In this document: one piece after another, positions 1-7,265 of the stretch
Position numbering within the stretch: position 1 is the stretch's first letter
How the letters are laid out: every line of letters starts with the position of its first letter
The notes under the pieces: model-generated
Databases searched by the model: none
Seen by the model: the letters and a program-made list of their open reading frames with translations, nothing else
Told to the model about the DNA's origin: nothing
Translations under genes and position numbers: made by a program
NCBI RefSeq assembly: GCF_016756395.1
Contig: NZ_AP018365.1
Coordinates: 4,067,001 to 4,131,000 of the forward strand
Source: Streptomyces sp. SN-593
Lineage (GTDB): Bacteria > Actinomycetota > Actinomycetes > Streptomycetales > Streptomycetaceae
Length of the DNA: 64,000 nt
Direction: 5' to 3'

Positions 1-236
1 ACCAGCGGCGCGTCCTGCATGGTCGGCGTCTGCTCCACCCGGGTCGGCACGAACGGCCAGAAGCGGGCCCGGTCCGCCGGGTCGGTCAGGGCGAGGAACG
101 CCCACCCTTGCGAGAACCCCGCCGACGGCGCCCGCAGCGCGGACGCGAGCACCCGCTCGACCACGTCCGGGGCCAGCGGGCGGTCGGAGTAGTGCCGGAT
201 CATCCGTCGCCGTCGAACCACCTCGGAGAATTCCAT
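1..236 (-). CDS. Nitroreductase family protein (N-terminal part only)
   Basis: The first 78 codons of a gene that continues beyond the left edge. The N-terminus MEFSEVVRRRRMIRHY has the arginine-rich FMN-contacting stretch typical of nitroreductase-fold flavoproteins, followed by the family pattern RPLAPDVVERVLASALRAPS and then SAGFSQGWAF. Members are FMN-dependent NAD(P)H oxidoreductases acting on nitro compounds, quinones or flavins; the substrate cannot be read from this fragment. ATG at 236-234 is the start because the homology begins immediately there. The C-terminal half, including the remaining FMN contacts, is not visible. Confidence 0.85.
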   Translation of the reverse strand, partial: MEFSEVVRRRRMIRHYSDRPLAPDVVERVLASALRAPSAGFSQGWAFLALTDPADRARFWPFVPTRVEQTPTMQDAPL

Positions 237-307
237 GGCGCCAGATCCTCCCACTCCCCCGGGCCCGCCCACACCCCCTCGCGCCCCTCGCGCCTCCCGC
301 GTTCCCG

Positions 308-952
308 TCAGGCGTGCTCGCGGGGCGGGGAGGCGGGTGCGGCGGGGTGCGCCGGAGGAGTCGCGGAACGGCCGGACAGCGAACGGATACTGAGGGCGTG
401 GACGACCTCGGCCACGCCGAGGACGAGCAGCCAGATGCCGGACACGATCGTGAGCGCGGCGAGCGAGCCGAAGGGGGAGACGATCAGGACGATGCCCGCG
501 ATGAGGGTGATCGCGCCGAAGAACACCTGCCAGCCCCGGGCCGGCAGGCCCTCGGTGGACACCGCGACCGACAGCATCATGACCCCGCGCAGCAGCCACC
601 CGAAGCCGATCCACAGCGCCAGCAGCAGCAACGACTCCGCGGCGCCGCGGAAGCAGATCAGCCCGAGCAGCACGCACAGCGCGCCGGTGACGAAGGACAG
701 TGCCCGCATGGCGCCGGGGACGTGCGGCCCGAAGGCGCCGGCGAGTTGGAGGACGCCGCTGGCCACCAGGTAGACACCGAACAGGATCCCCACGACGAGC
801 AGCGTCTCGCCGGGCCAGGCGAGCACGATGACGCCCAGCACGGTCGCCGCGATCCCCGCGACGAGCAACACCTGCCAGGCGGCCCGGGCGAGCGCGGCGA
901 GCGCGCCTCCTGGAACCGGGGCCCCTGGTACATCTCCGGAGAGGTGGGTCAT
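308..952 (-). CDS. HdeD/DUF308-family membrane protein
   Basis: A 214-residue, very hydrophobic protein with about six membrane segments of alternating small and aliphatic residues and short loops, the pattern of the HdeD/DUF308 family (named for an E. coli acid-resistance protein; role in actinomycetes unknown). An in-frame start 18 codons upstream exists, but ATG at 952 is preceded by AAAGGCGGAG at good spacing, and the extra N-terminus would be Arg-rich and unlike a membrane-protein start. It lies in the same direction as the DUF4267-like gene, 145 bp downstream of it, so co-transcription is possible. No catalytic motif is visible. Confidence 0.8.
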   Translation of the reverse strand: MTHLSGDVPGAPVPGGALAALARAAWQVLLVAGIAATVLGVIVLAWPGETLLVVGILFGVYLVASGVLQLAGAFGPHVPGAMRALSFVTGALCVLLGLICFRGAAESLLLLALWIGFGWLLRGVMMLSVAVSTEGLPARGWQVFFGAITLIAGIVLIVSPFGSLAALTIVSGIWLLVLGVAEVVHALSIRSLSGRSATPPAHPAAPASPPREHA

Positions 953-1096
953 CGCACTCCGCCTTTCGCGCGCCGGCCCCGACCTGCGGGCCGAGGCCGT
1001 TTCCACCGTCGCACGACCGCGGCGGGTCCGCAGTCCGAGCGGCGGTGTGCGCGACCGTCCGACCGGACTGCGCGGCGGTGTGCGCAGCCGCCGCGC

Positions 1097-1465
1097 TCAG
1101 ACGGCGAAGAGCAGGCCCGCGGCGACGAGCAGCAGCACCGCCGTGGCGAAGTGGACGCCGAACGCGACCGCCCGGGTGCCGCCGTGCCGCAGCACTATGA
1201 GCGTGTCGCCGAACGGCATCACCGCCGCCACCAGCAGGAACCACGCCTCGGCATGGGCGCCGACCAGAATCAGCAGCACCAGCCCGAGCACCCCGTAGGT
1301 GCCGTCCCGCAGGCCCTTGATCGTGAGGTAGGCCGGGTCGCCGTCGGGCCTGGCGGGCACTCCGTACCCCGCTGCGGCGGCCTGGGGCTGGAGCAGGAAA
1401 CGGCCTCCGATGAAGAGCACGAAGACGTCGATGACGACGGCGAGCGTGTACGCGGTGACGGTCAT
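1097..1465 (-). CDS. DUF4267-like small integral membrane protein
   Basis: A 122-residue protein with four predicted membrane segments (roughly residues 5-25, 52-70, 72-92 and 100-120) and the central motif IKGLRDGTYGVLGL, which resembles DUF4267 proteins of actinomycetes. Function unknown. AAAAGGAGT stands just upstream of ATG 1465. It is transcribed divergently from a TetR regulator, and two CTAGC-N3-GCTAG palindromes lie in the shared intergenic region, one directly over its own likely promoter. The usual TetR logic makes this gene the regulated target; that is inference. Confidence 0.8.
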   Translation of the reverse strand: MTVTAYTLAVVIDVFVLFIGGRFLLQPQAAAAGYGVPARPDGDPAYLTIKGLRDGTYGVLGLVLLILVGAHAEAWFLLVAAVMPFGDTLIVLRHGGTRAVAFGVHFATAVLLLVAAGLLFAV

Positions 1466-1478
1466 GCCGGGACTCCTT

Positions 1479-1545
1479 TTCTAGCAACGCTAGGGTCGGG
1501 AGCGAAGCTAACAGATCGCCGACATGTTTTCTAGCGATGCTAGAA
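1479..1545. promoter_or_regulatory. Paired palindromic operators between TetR gene and DUF4267 gene
   Basis: Two copies of CTAGC-N3-GCTAG lie 50 bp apart centre to centre (1481-1493 and 1531-1543). The second extends to a perfect palindrome with 7-bp arms, TTCTAGCGATGCTAGAA at 1529-1545. One overlaps the leader of the DUF4267 gene and the other covers TAGAAT, the apparent -10 of the TetR gene. A TetR dimer could therefore repress both promoters. Confidence 0.75.
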
Positions 1546-1552
1546 TCCGGCT

Positions 1553-2212
1553 ATGTCGATCCAGACGCGCCGGGAGCGCGAACGAGCCGAACGCGAGCAG
1601 TTGATCGTCACCACCGCACGGGAACTCGCGGAGGCGGAGGGCTGGGACGCCGTCACCACCCGGCGGCTCGCCGCCGAGATCGAGTACAGCCAGCCCGTCC
1701 TGTACGGCCACTTCAAGGGCAAGAACGCGATCATGACCGCCGTCGCGGTGCAGGGCTGCGCCGAACTGGCCGTCGCCCTGCGGGCGGCGCGCACCCGGGC
1801 CGGGTCCGGGTCCAAGTCAGGGGCCGGGTCCAAGTCAGGGTCCGGGTCCGGAGACGCCCGTGCCGCCCTCGCCGCGGTGGCGGCGGCGTACACCGCCTTC
1901 TCCCGGGACCACCCGGCGCTCTACGACGCGATGTTCACCCACGCCGTCGAACTGCCCTTCGCCACCCCCGAGGCCCCGGCCCCCCTCCAGGACGCCTTCG
2001 CCGAGATCCTGGCGGCCGTCGCGCCGCTGGCCGCGCCCGACGACGTGCCGGGCATCCTCACCGAGACCTTCTGGGCCGCCCTGCACGGCCTGGTCACCCT
2101 CATGCGCAGCGGCCGCCTGCCCGCGCCCGGGCACGAGTACCGGCTGGCCCTGCTGATCGCCCGATTCGCCCCGGACGCCGGACCCGCGGCGCGCCCCGCG
2201 ACGGCCGGCTGA
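1553..2212 (+). CDS. TetR/AcrR-family transcriptional regulator
   Basis: 219 residues. The N-terminal helix-turn-helix is at about residues 33-53 (VTTRRLAAEIEYSQPVLYGH), with the TetR hallmark of a Tyr-Gly-His-Phe end to the recognition helix. The C-terminal ligand domain looks like the TetR_C WHG-type family (FTHAVELPF, FWAALHGLVTL). Residues 84-100 form a Gly/Ser/Lys linker encoded by an 18-bp tandem repeat, which separates the DNA-binding and ligand domains. ATG 1553 has no ribosome-binding site but sits 7 nt after TAGAAT, so the transcript is probably leaderless. The gene probably autoregulates through the palindrome overlapping that -10. Confidence 0.88.
   Translation: MSIQTRRERERAEREQLIVTTARELAEAEGWDAVTTRRLAAEIEYSQPVLYGHFKGKNAIMTAVAVQGCAELAVALRAARTRAGSGSKSGAGSKSGSGSGDARAALAAVAAAYTAFSRDHPALYDAMFTHAVELPFATPEAPAPLQDAFAEILAAVAPLAAPDDVPGILTETFWAALHGLVTLMRSGRLPAPGHEYRLALLIARFAPDAGPAARPATAG
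1803..1851 (+). repeat. 18-bp tandem repeat inside the TetR gene
   Basis: GGGTCCAAGTCAGGG occurs at 1808-1822 and again at 1826-1840, an 18-bp period flanked by further GGGTCCGG units. It stays in frame and encodes GSGSKS/GAGSKS repeats between the two domains. Copy number could change by slippage without breaking the frame. Confidence 0.8.
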
Positions 2213-2274
2213 GTCCCCGCGGCGGCCCGAAGATCCCCACGAACGGCCCTGGGGCCTGCCCGCCGGACAGGCCC

Positions 2275-3003
2275 TCAGCCCTCGCGCGGGCCCTTCGACT
2301 TCCTGTCGGACCTGGCCGCCTTGGCCGCCTTGGTCGCCCCGGTCGCCTTGGCGGCCGCCTTCTTCGCCTTCGACGCACCCGACTTCGCGGACTTGGCCGT
2401 CCCGGCCGTCTTCGCCGCCTTGGCCGTCTTCGCCGCCGCGGGCTTCCCGGCGGCGTCCTGGGCGTGGGGCGCCTGCCACTGGGCGCTGCGGGTGAGGAGG
2501 CCGTCGACGCGGTCGCGCAGGTCGTCCCGCTCGTCGTCGTCGAGGCCGACCGGAGCCTGGCGCAGCAGCGGCTCCAGCATCAGCCAGCGCTCCTCGACCC
2601 GCGCCGGGTTGCCCGAGGCGCGGCGCGCGGCATCGACGTCGCGGCGCTCCTTCTCCTCCTTGGCGACCTCGGCCGCGATCGTCCGGAGCAGTTGCGCGGC
2701 GTCGGCGCGGCCCGCGGTCGTCAACTGCTCGGCGGTCACGCCCAACGCGTGGGCGTACCGGGCCACTCCCCGGGCGCTGGGACGGGCCGGCACCTTCTTC
2801 CGGCCCACCCACTGGTAACCGCCCGCGACGCTGCGCCAGTACGACTCGCTCAGCGTCGACTTCCGCGGGGAGGAGCCCAGTTTCCGCAGGATCGCCGCGC
2901 TGAGCGCCGTGCGCTGCGCGACGTCGCGCCCGGAGCATCCCTGACGTGCCCTCGCCGCGATGAGCAACAGCCCCTCCGGGGGCGGCCGCAGGCCCTCAGT
3001 CAT
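2275..3003 (-). CDS. HTH-like DNA-binding protein with Lys/Ala-rich histone-like tail
   Basis: 242 residues. The first ~100 residues look like a divergent XRE-type helix-turn-helix: RDVAQRTALS, then LSESYWRSVAGGYQWVG, then GVARYAHALGVTAEQLTTAGR, which closely matches the usual end of such domains in Streptomyces regulators. The middle (105-170) is charged and helical. Residues 185-242 are almost only Lys, Ala, Gly, Ser and Thr with repeated AKTAKAAK/KAKKAAAKA units, like the tail of histone H1 or the HupS nucleoid protein. It is probably a nucleoid-binding regulator. It is divergent from a small XRE gene, with shared CTACTACGCGC repeats between them. No defined function is known to me. Confidence 0.75.
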   Translation of the reverse strand: MTEGLRPPPEGLLLIAARARQGCSGRDVAQRTALSAAILRKLGSSPRKSTLSESYWRSVAGGYQWVGRKKVPARPSARGVARYAHALGVTAEQLTTAGRADAAQLLRTIAAEVAKEEKERRDVDAARRASGNPARVEERWLMLEPLLRQAPVGLDDDERDDLRDRVDGLLTRSAQWQAPHAQDAAGKPAAAKTAKAAKTAGTAKSAKSGASKAKKAAAKATGATKAAKAARSDRKSKGPREG

Positions 3004-3017
3004 ACGGCGAGCTTCGC

Positions 3018-3158
3018 ACTACTACGCGCCCGGCGTCCAATTCCCCGCACCACCCGGGTCGTGCAACCGTCCCTGGCCTGCGCGAGCTCCTCCGACTGCG
3101 CAGTTCTGCTGCGCAGTGCGCGCGTAGTTGCTTGATCCACGCCCTACTACGCGCTAGT
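3018..3158. promoter_or_regulatory. Shared operator-like repeats between two divergent HTH genes
   Basis: CTACTACGCGC occurs identically at 3019-3029 and 3144-3154, and its core appears inverted as GCGCGTAGT at 3120-3128. The right copy extends to the palindrome ACTA-CGCGC-TAGT (3146-3158), ten bases before ATG 3168. One copy lies about 15 bp upstream of the leftward gene. This is what reciprocal or autoregulation by one of the two HTH proteins would need; the binding protein is inferred. Confidence 0.65.
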
Positions 3159-3167
3159 TTGTCCCCC

Positions 3168-3443
3168 ATGACATCCCGCGGCCGTTCCCGCCCGAGGCGG
3201 CTCTACCAGGAACCCGAAGCGGTCACCTGGGCACGGGAGAAGTCCGGGCTGACCAAGCGGGCACTGGCCGATCTCGTCGGCATCTCCGAGCAGTTGATGG
3301 GCGAGATCGAGTCGGGCTGGCGCAGCGCCACCCCGGCGAACCTGCTGAAGATCGCCGAGGCGCTGAACTGCCCGATCGTCGTCCTGGAGCGCAAGCGCCT
3401 GTCGGGGGGCGGCGCTCCGCCCGGCGGCACGCCCGCACGGTAA
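3168..3443 (+). CDS. Small XRE-family helix-turn-helix regulator
   Basis: 91 residues, nearly all one HTH_XRE domain: VTWAREKSGLTKRALADLVG, ISEQLMGEIESGWRSATP, then LLKIAEALNCPIVVLERKR. ATG 3168 was chosen over an in-frame start 12 codons upstream because the upstream codons cover the palindromic operator and the -10-like TAGTTT (3155-3160), which lies 7 nt before this ATG; the transcript is probably leaderless. The basic N-terminus (TSRGRSRPRR) may add DNA contacts. It probably controls itself and the divergent Lys/Ala-tailed gene. Confidence 0.85.
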   Translation: MTSRGRSRPRRLYQEPEAVTWAREKSGLTKRALADLVGISEQLMGEIESGWRSATPANLLKIAEALNCPIVVLERKRLSGGGAPPGGTPAR

Positions 3444-3500
3444 GGCGCGCGCAGGACCGCGCGCAGTCCGCGCAGTCGGGGATCCGCCACCCGGTCCGGC

Positions 3501-3625
3501 CGGGGTCGGGTCACGAGCGCGGTCGGGGTCGCGCGCGCGGTCGGGTCACGAGCGCGGTCGGGTCACGAGCGGTCAGAGTCGCGCGCGGTCAGAGTCGTGG
3601 GAGCGGTCAGGGTCGTGGGAGCGAT
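3501..3625. repeat. Degenerate intergenic tandem repeat
   Basis: The spacer after the XRE gene consists of imperfect copies of a roughly 15-17 bp unit, GGTCGGGTCACGAGCGC, drifting into GGTCAGAGTCG and GGTCAGGGTCGTGGGAGC. It is not coding and has no hairpin typical of a terminator. It looks like slippage-generated satellite sequence between convergent genes. Confidence 0.75.
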
Positions 3626-3682
3626 CACCGTCCCGGTCGCGGGAGGAGGGGTGCTCCCCCGTGCCTGCGGGAGCCGCCGGGC

Positions 3683-4228
3683 TCAGCCGGTGGTGACCAC
3701 CCGCGCGGACAGGTTCACCAACCGGGCCACTCCGAACTCCAGCATCAGCGGCAGCGTGTGCTGCGCGGTGACCCCGTGCACCGCGGTGAAGGTGACGGTC
3801 GGGCCGGTGCCGCCGAAGGTCACCGTGGTGCCGTCCGGCAGGTAGATCCCCGCGTCCATCAGCGAACCCGGGTCCCCCGTCTTGCCGGTGCTGCGGCCGG
3901 CGATCACACCGCGGCCCGCGTCCGGGGCCCCGACCATGTCGAGGTGCTCGGGCACTCCGCTGTCGTTGCGGATCGCCATCGTCAGGGTGCCGTTGCCCGC
4001 GCTGTCGAGGTGGGCGACGGCGTCGGTGATGGTGAGGTCGACGTCGGCCTCGTGCACGTCGGCCCGGCCGGGCGTGCCCGTCGTCGGGACCTGCGACGGG
4101 GCCGCCTGGGAGGAGCCGGAGTGCGTGCAGCCGGTGGCCAGCGCGACGAGTGCCGCCGCCCCCGCGAGTGCCCGCAGGGCGCGCGGGACCCGGGTCGAGC
4201 GGAGTGCGGAACGGCGGTTTCGGCTCAT
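3683..4228 (-). CDS. Putative lipoprotein with degenerate PCuAC (copper-chaperone-like) domain
   Basis: 181 residues. A basic N-terminus and hydrophobic core end in the lipobox ALATGC, so the protein is probably lipid-anchored outside the cell. The following domain (about 55-165) resembles the PCuAC/DUF461 fold, with a mid-domain HLDM and the LPDGTTVTFGGTG strand-turn. The second His-x-Met copper-ligand pair expected after that turn is not present (VTFTAVHG stands there), so a copper role is doubtful. Neighbours give no help: convergent with the XRE gene and 50 bp from an ABC permease. Confidence 0.65.
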   Translation of the reverse strand: MSRNRRSALRSTRVPRALRALAGAAALVALATGCTHSGSSQAAPSQVPTTGTPGRADVHEADVDLTITDAVAHLDSAGNGTLTMAIRNDSGVPEHLDMVGAPDAGRGVIAGRSTGKTGDPGSLMDAGIYLPDGTTVTFGGTGPTVTFTAVHGVTAQHTLPLMLEFGVARLVNLSARVVTTG

Positions 4229-4278
4229 CCCGGCATCATGTCAAGCCGCCCGCCGGGCCCCGCACCCGCCCCCGCGCC

Positions 4279-5094
4279 TCACACCGCCCGGCGGTAGAGC
4301 CAGACCCCGAGCGGCGCGAAGACCGCCACGATGCCCGCGTCCCAGGCGAGTGCCTGCCACACGTCGGTGGCGGTCGGCCCGCCCAGTACCAGGGCGCGCA
4401 CCGCCTCGGCGGTGCAGGACACCGGCTGGTGCCGCGCGAACGCCTGGAGCCAGCCGGGCATGGTGTCGACGGGGATGAAGGCCGCGGAGGCGAAGACCAG
4501 CGGGGCCAGGACGGGGAAGGCCGCGGCCTGCGCGGTCTCCGGGTCGCCGACGGCCATGCCGACCACCGCGAAGATCCACGACATCGCGAAACCGAAGGCC
4601 AGCACGAGCAGGATGCCGCAGAGGAAGGCCGGCACGCCGGCGTGGATGCGGAAGCCGATCGCGAAGCCCACCGCCGCCATCAGCGCGACCACGAAGACGT
4701 TCCGCACCAGGTCCGCCATGGTCCGGCCGACCAGCACCGCCGACCTGGCCATCGGCAGCGACCTGAACCGCTCCATCAGCCCGGTCTGCATGTCGGTGGC
4801 CAGCCCGATCGCGGTGTTCATGGCCCCGAAGACGGCGGTCTGCACGAAGATGCCGGGGATCAGGAAGTCGGAGTACGACACCCCGTGCAGCGCCGGCTCG
4901 ACCACCCCGCCGAAGACGTAGCGGAACATCAGCACGAACACCAGCGGCTGGATGGTGGAGAAGATCAGCAGCCGGGGCACCCGGCGCAACCCGATCAGGT
5001 TCCGCCAGGCGACCGCCGCGCCGTCCCCGGCGGTCCGGGCCAGGCGGGCGAGCGGCCCGACCGGCGCCCGCGACGCCGGGGCGCCGCCGGTCAC
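4279..5094 (-). CDS. ABC-2 type transporter permease (DrrB-like)
   Basis: 271 residues, six membrane segments, with the ABC-2 signature region (ETAQAAAFPVLAPLVFASAAFIPVDTMPG written in parts: AAAFPVLAPLVF, then FIPVDTMPGWLQ) typical of daunorubicin-resistance DrrB permeases. GTG at 5094 overlaps the ATPase stop in GTGA, so translation is coupled. With the ATPase it would form an exporter of a lipophilic compound or drug; the substrate cannot be read. No biosynthetic cluster lies beside it. Confidence 0.88.
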   Translation of the reverse strand: MTGGAPASRAPVGPLARLARTAGDGAAVAWRNLIGLRRVPRLLIFSTIQPLVFVLMFRYVFGGVVEPALHGVSYSDFLIPGIFVQTAVFGAMNTAIGLATDMQTGLMERFRSLPMARSAVLVGRTMADLVRNVFVVALMAAVGFAIGFRIHAGVPAFLCGILLVLAFGFAMSWIFAVVGMAVGDPETAQAAAFPVLAPLVFASAAFIPVDTMPGWLQAFARHQPVSCTAEAVRALVLGGPTATDVWQALAWDAGIVAVFAPLGVWLYRRAV

Positions 5095-6050
5095 GGCTCC
5101 GCGTCCTCGTCCGGCCCGCTGCGGTGCCCGGTCAGCCGCAGGAAGACGTCGTCGAGGCTGGACTCCCGGACCGCCACCGCCTCGGGCACCAGGCCCCGCT
5201 CGTCCAGCGCGCGCAGCAACCCGAGCAGCGGCCGGGACCCGTCGTGCGAGACCGCCCGGAGCCGGCCGCCCTCCGTGCCCGGCGGCTCGGGCAGCCGGCC
5301 GCCGAGCGCCTCGGCCGCCCGCGCCGCCCGGCCGGGGTCGCCCATGTCGAGCTCGATGACGGTGTTGCCCAGGTCGGCCTTGAGCAGCGCGGGGGTCCCG
5401 TCGGCGATGGCCCGGCCGTGGTCGATGACGACGACCCGGTCGGCGAGCCGGTCGGCCTCCTCCAGGTACTGCGTGGTGAGCAGCACCGTGGTGCCGTCGG
5501 CCACGAGCCGGCGGATCATCTCCCACAGCGCGATCCTGCTCTGCGGGTCGAGGCCCGTGGTCGGCTCGTCGAGGAAGAGCACCGGGGGGTCGGGGACCAG
5601 CGCGGCGGCCACGTCCAGCCGCCGGCGCATACCGCCGGAGTACGTGCGGGCGGGGCGGTCGCCGGCGTCCGTCAGGTCGAAGCGCTCCAGCAGCTCGCCC
5701 GCCCGCCGCCGGGTCCCGGAGCGCCGTACGTGGGTGAGCCGGCCGATCAGCCGCAGGTTCTCCCGGCCGGTGAGGTTCTTGTCCACCGCCGCGTACTGCC
5801 CGGCCAGGCCAATCAGGCTCCGCACGGTGCCGGCCTCGCGCACCACGTCGTGGCCCAGCACCGCCGCGCGCCCTCCGCTGGGGCGCACGATCGTGGTCAG
5901 GATGCGGATCGCGGTGCTCTTGCCCGCGCCGTTGGGCCCCAGCAGGCCGAAGACCGTACCGGGCTCGACGTCGAAGTCGACGGAGTCGAGCGCCGTCACG
6001 GAGCCGAACCGCTTGCTGAGGCCGGAGACGCTGATGGCTGCCTGGTCCAC
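5091..6050 (-). CDS. ABC transporter ATP-binding protein (DrrA family)
   Basis: 319 residues. Walker A GPNGAGKST at about 38-46, Q-loop near GLAGQY, signature YSGGMRRR, Walker B VLFLDEPTTGLDP and the switch region LLTTQYLEEAD are all intact. The ~90-residue C-terminal extension after the core is the DrrA/DUF4162 type regulatory domain. GTG 6050 is preceded by GAGGTGG at suitable spacing. It is first in a two-gene operon with the DrrB-like permease (4-bp overlap). It energises export, classically of anthracyclines in DrrAB; here the substrate is unknown. Confidence 0.92.
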   Translation of the reverse strand: MDQAAISVSGLSKRFGSVTALDSVDFDVEPGTVFGLLGPNGAGKSTAIRILTTIVRPSGGRAAVLGHDVVREAGTVRSLIGLAGQYAAVDKNLTGRENLRLIGRLTHVRRSGTRRRAGELLERFDLTDAGDRPARTYSGGMRRRLDVAAALVPDPPVLFLDEPTTGLDPQSRIALWEMIRRLVADGTTVLLTTQYLEEADRLADRVVVIDHGRAIADGTPALLKADLGNTVIELDMGDPGRAARAAEALGGRLPEPPGTEGGRLRAVSHDGSRPLLGLLRALDERGLVPEAVAVRESSLDDVFLRLTGHRSGPDEDAEP

Positions 6051-6250
6051 GGGACCACCTCGCTCGGCGTGGCGGATCTGCCTCGCCCACCATTCTCGCC
6101 CGGGGGGAGCGGGAGCGCAGAGGGGGACGATCCGGGCCGGCGGCCCACGGCGGACCCCGGCCCACGGCGGACCCCGGTCCGGGCGAGGCGCGGATCGGGC
6201 CGAGCGTCCGGGACGGCCACCCGGCCCGGACGGTCACGCGGACGGGACGG

Positions 6251-6868
6251 TCACGCGGACGCGGCGCCCGACGCGGCGGCGTAGCGGTTGCTGACGTCGG
6301 TCCAGTTGACGAGGTCCCACAGCTTGGTGACGTAGTCGGGCCGCACGTTCTTGTACTGGAGGTAGTACGCGTGCTCCCAGGCGTCGAAGACCAGCAGCGG
6401 GGTGGTGCCCTGGCCGACGTTGCCGTGGTGGTCGTAGACCTGCTCGACGATCAGGCGCCTGCCGACCGGCTCCCAGGCCAGCACGCCCCAGCCGGAGCCC
6501 TGCACCGAGGCGGTGGCCACGGTGAGCTGCTTCCTGAACGCCTCGAAGCCGCCGAGGTGTTCGTCGATCGCGGTGGCCAGCGCGCCGTCGGGGCGGTCGC
6601 CGCCGTCGGGCGAGAGGTTCTGCCAGAAGATCGAGTGCAGCACGTGGCCGGAGAGGTTGAACGCGAAGGTCTTCTCCAGTCCGACCAGCCCGGTCGGGGT
6701 GATCGCGTCCTTCTCGCGGGCCTCGGCGATCTGCTCCAGCGTGTCGTTGGCGCCCTTGACGTAGGCGGCGTGGTGCTTGGCGTGGTGCAGCTCCAGGATC
6801 TCGCCGGTGATCGCCGGCGCGAGCGCGGAGTAGTCGTACGGCAGGTCGGGAAGCGCGTAGGTGTCCAT
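6251..6868 (-). CDS. sodF: Iron (Fe/Mn-family) superoxide dismutase
   Basis: 205 residues, full length for the family; converts superoxide to oxygen and hydrogen peroxide in the cytoplasm. Metal ligands fit H28, H78, D162 and H166, the last two in the signature DAWEHAYY. The start [13 protein letters not shown] is the standard N-terminus. A Nur box stands in the promoter, so expression should be repressed when nickel is plentiful and nickel SOD is made, as known for S. coelicolor sodF. The 3' end carries a small tandem duplication (GACGGTCACGCGGACGG twice, about 6228-6258) overlapping the stop codon. Confidence 0.95.
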   Translation of the reverse strand: MDTYALPDLPYDYSALAPAITGEILELHHAKHHAAYVKGANDTLEQIAEAREKDAITPTGLVGLEKTFAFNLSGHVLHSIFWQNLSPDGGDRPDGALATAIDEHLGGFEAFRKQLTVATASVQGSGWGVLAWEPVGRRLIVEQVYDHHGNVGQGTTPLLVFDAWEHAYYLQYKNVRPDYVTKLWDLVNWTDVSNRYAAASGAASA

Positions 6869-6913
6869 CAGGCACGGCCCCTTTCGGCGGGCGGGAACGA
6901 GTGGCCGCGACCC

Positions 6914-6944
6914 ACCCTAGACCTTTATTGCGAATAGCTTGCAA
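6914..6944 (-). promoter_or_regulatory. sodF promoter with Nur box
   Basis: TTGCGA-ATAGC-TTGCAA at 6928-6944 matches the published Nur consensus tTGCaa-N5-ttGCAA with one changed base. Read leftward, TTGCAA (6944-6939) also serves as a plausible -35 with TAGGGT (6919-6914) as -10, so nickel-bound Nur would block polymerase directly. The rest of 6869-7265 is C-rich low-complexity sequence without a gene; the D,D-carboxypeptidase promoter must lie near its right end but I cannot place it. Confidence 0.75.
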
Positions 6945-7265
6945 CAACACATGATGTGCATCAGCATGATGGCGGGGCGGGACCGGCCCGACAGCCCACG
7001 GAAGCCCGCTTCCTCGCTGATCGTCTTTCACCCGGCACCCGCCGGCCGTCCGGTTCCGCCCCCTCGCGCGCCCCCCGCGCCCCCGCTCGCTCCCGCGCGC
7101 CCGGCCCGCCGCGCCGGCCCGGCGCCGCCCCGCCCGCGCGTTCCCGCGCCGATCGGACGGGGCGTCAGAAAATGTCCTCCACCGGGACGCACCGTTGTGC
7201 CACGCCCGACGTCTCACCGGTGAGCGGCACTTCCGCATGCCGCCGCACGGACATCTGGAGCAGTC

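Noticed and set aside
3501-3625. CRISPR-like repeat array
   Set aside because: Units are adjacent without unique spacers and drift in sequence; no cas genes are nearby.
3683-4228. Functional copper chaperone
   Set aside because: The second His-x-Met pair of the PCuAC site is missing, so only a fold-level call is made.
4150-6294. Very long antisense frames over the ABC transporter
   Set aside because: Shadow frames of high-GC codon usage, rich in Arg, Pro and His; the minus-strand genes have complete ABC motifs.
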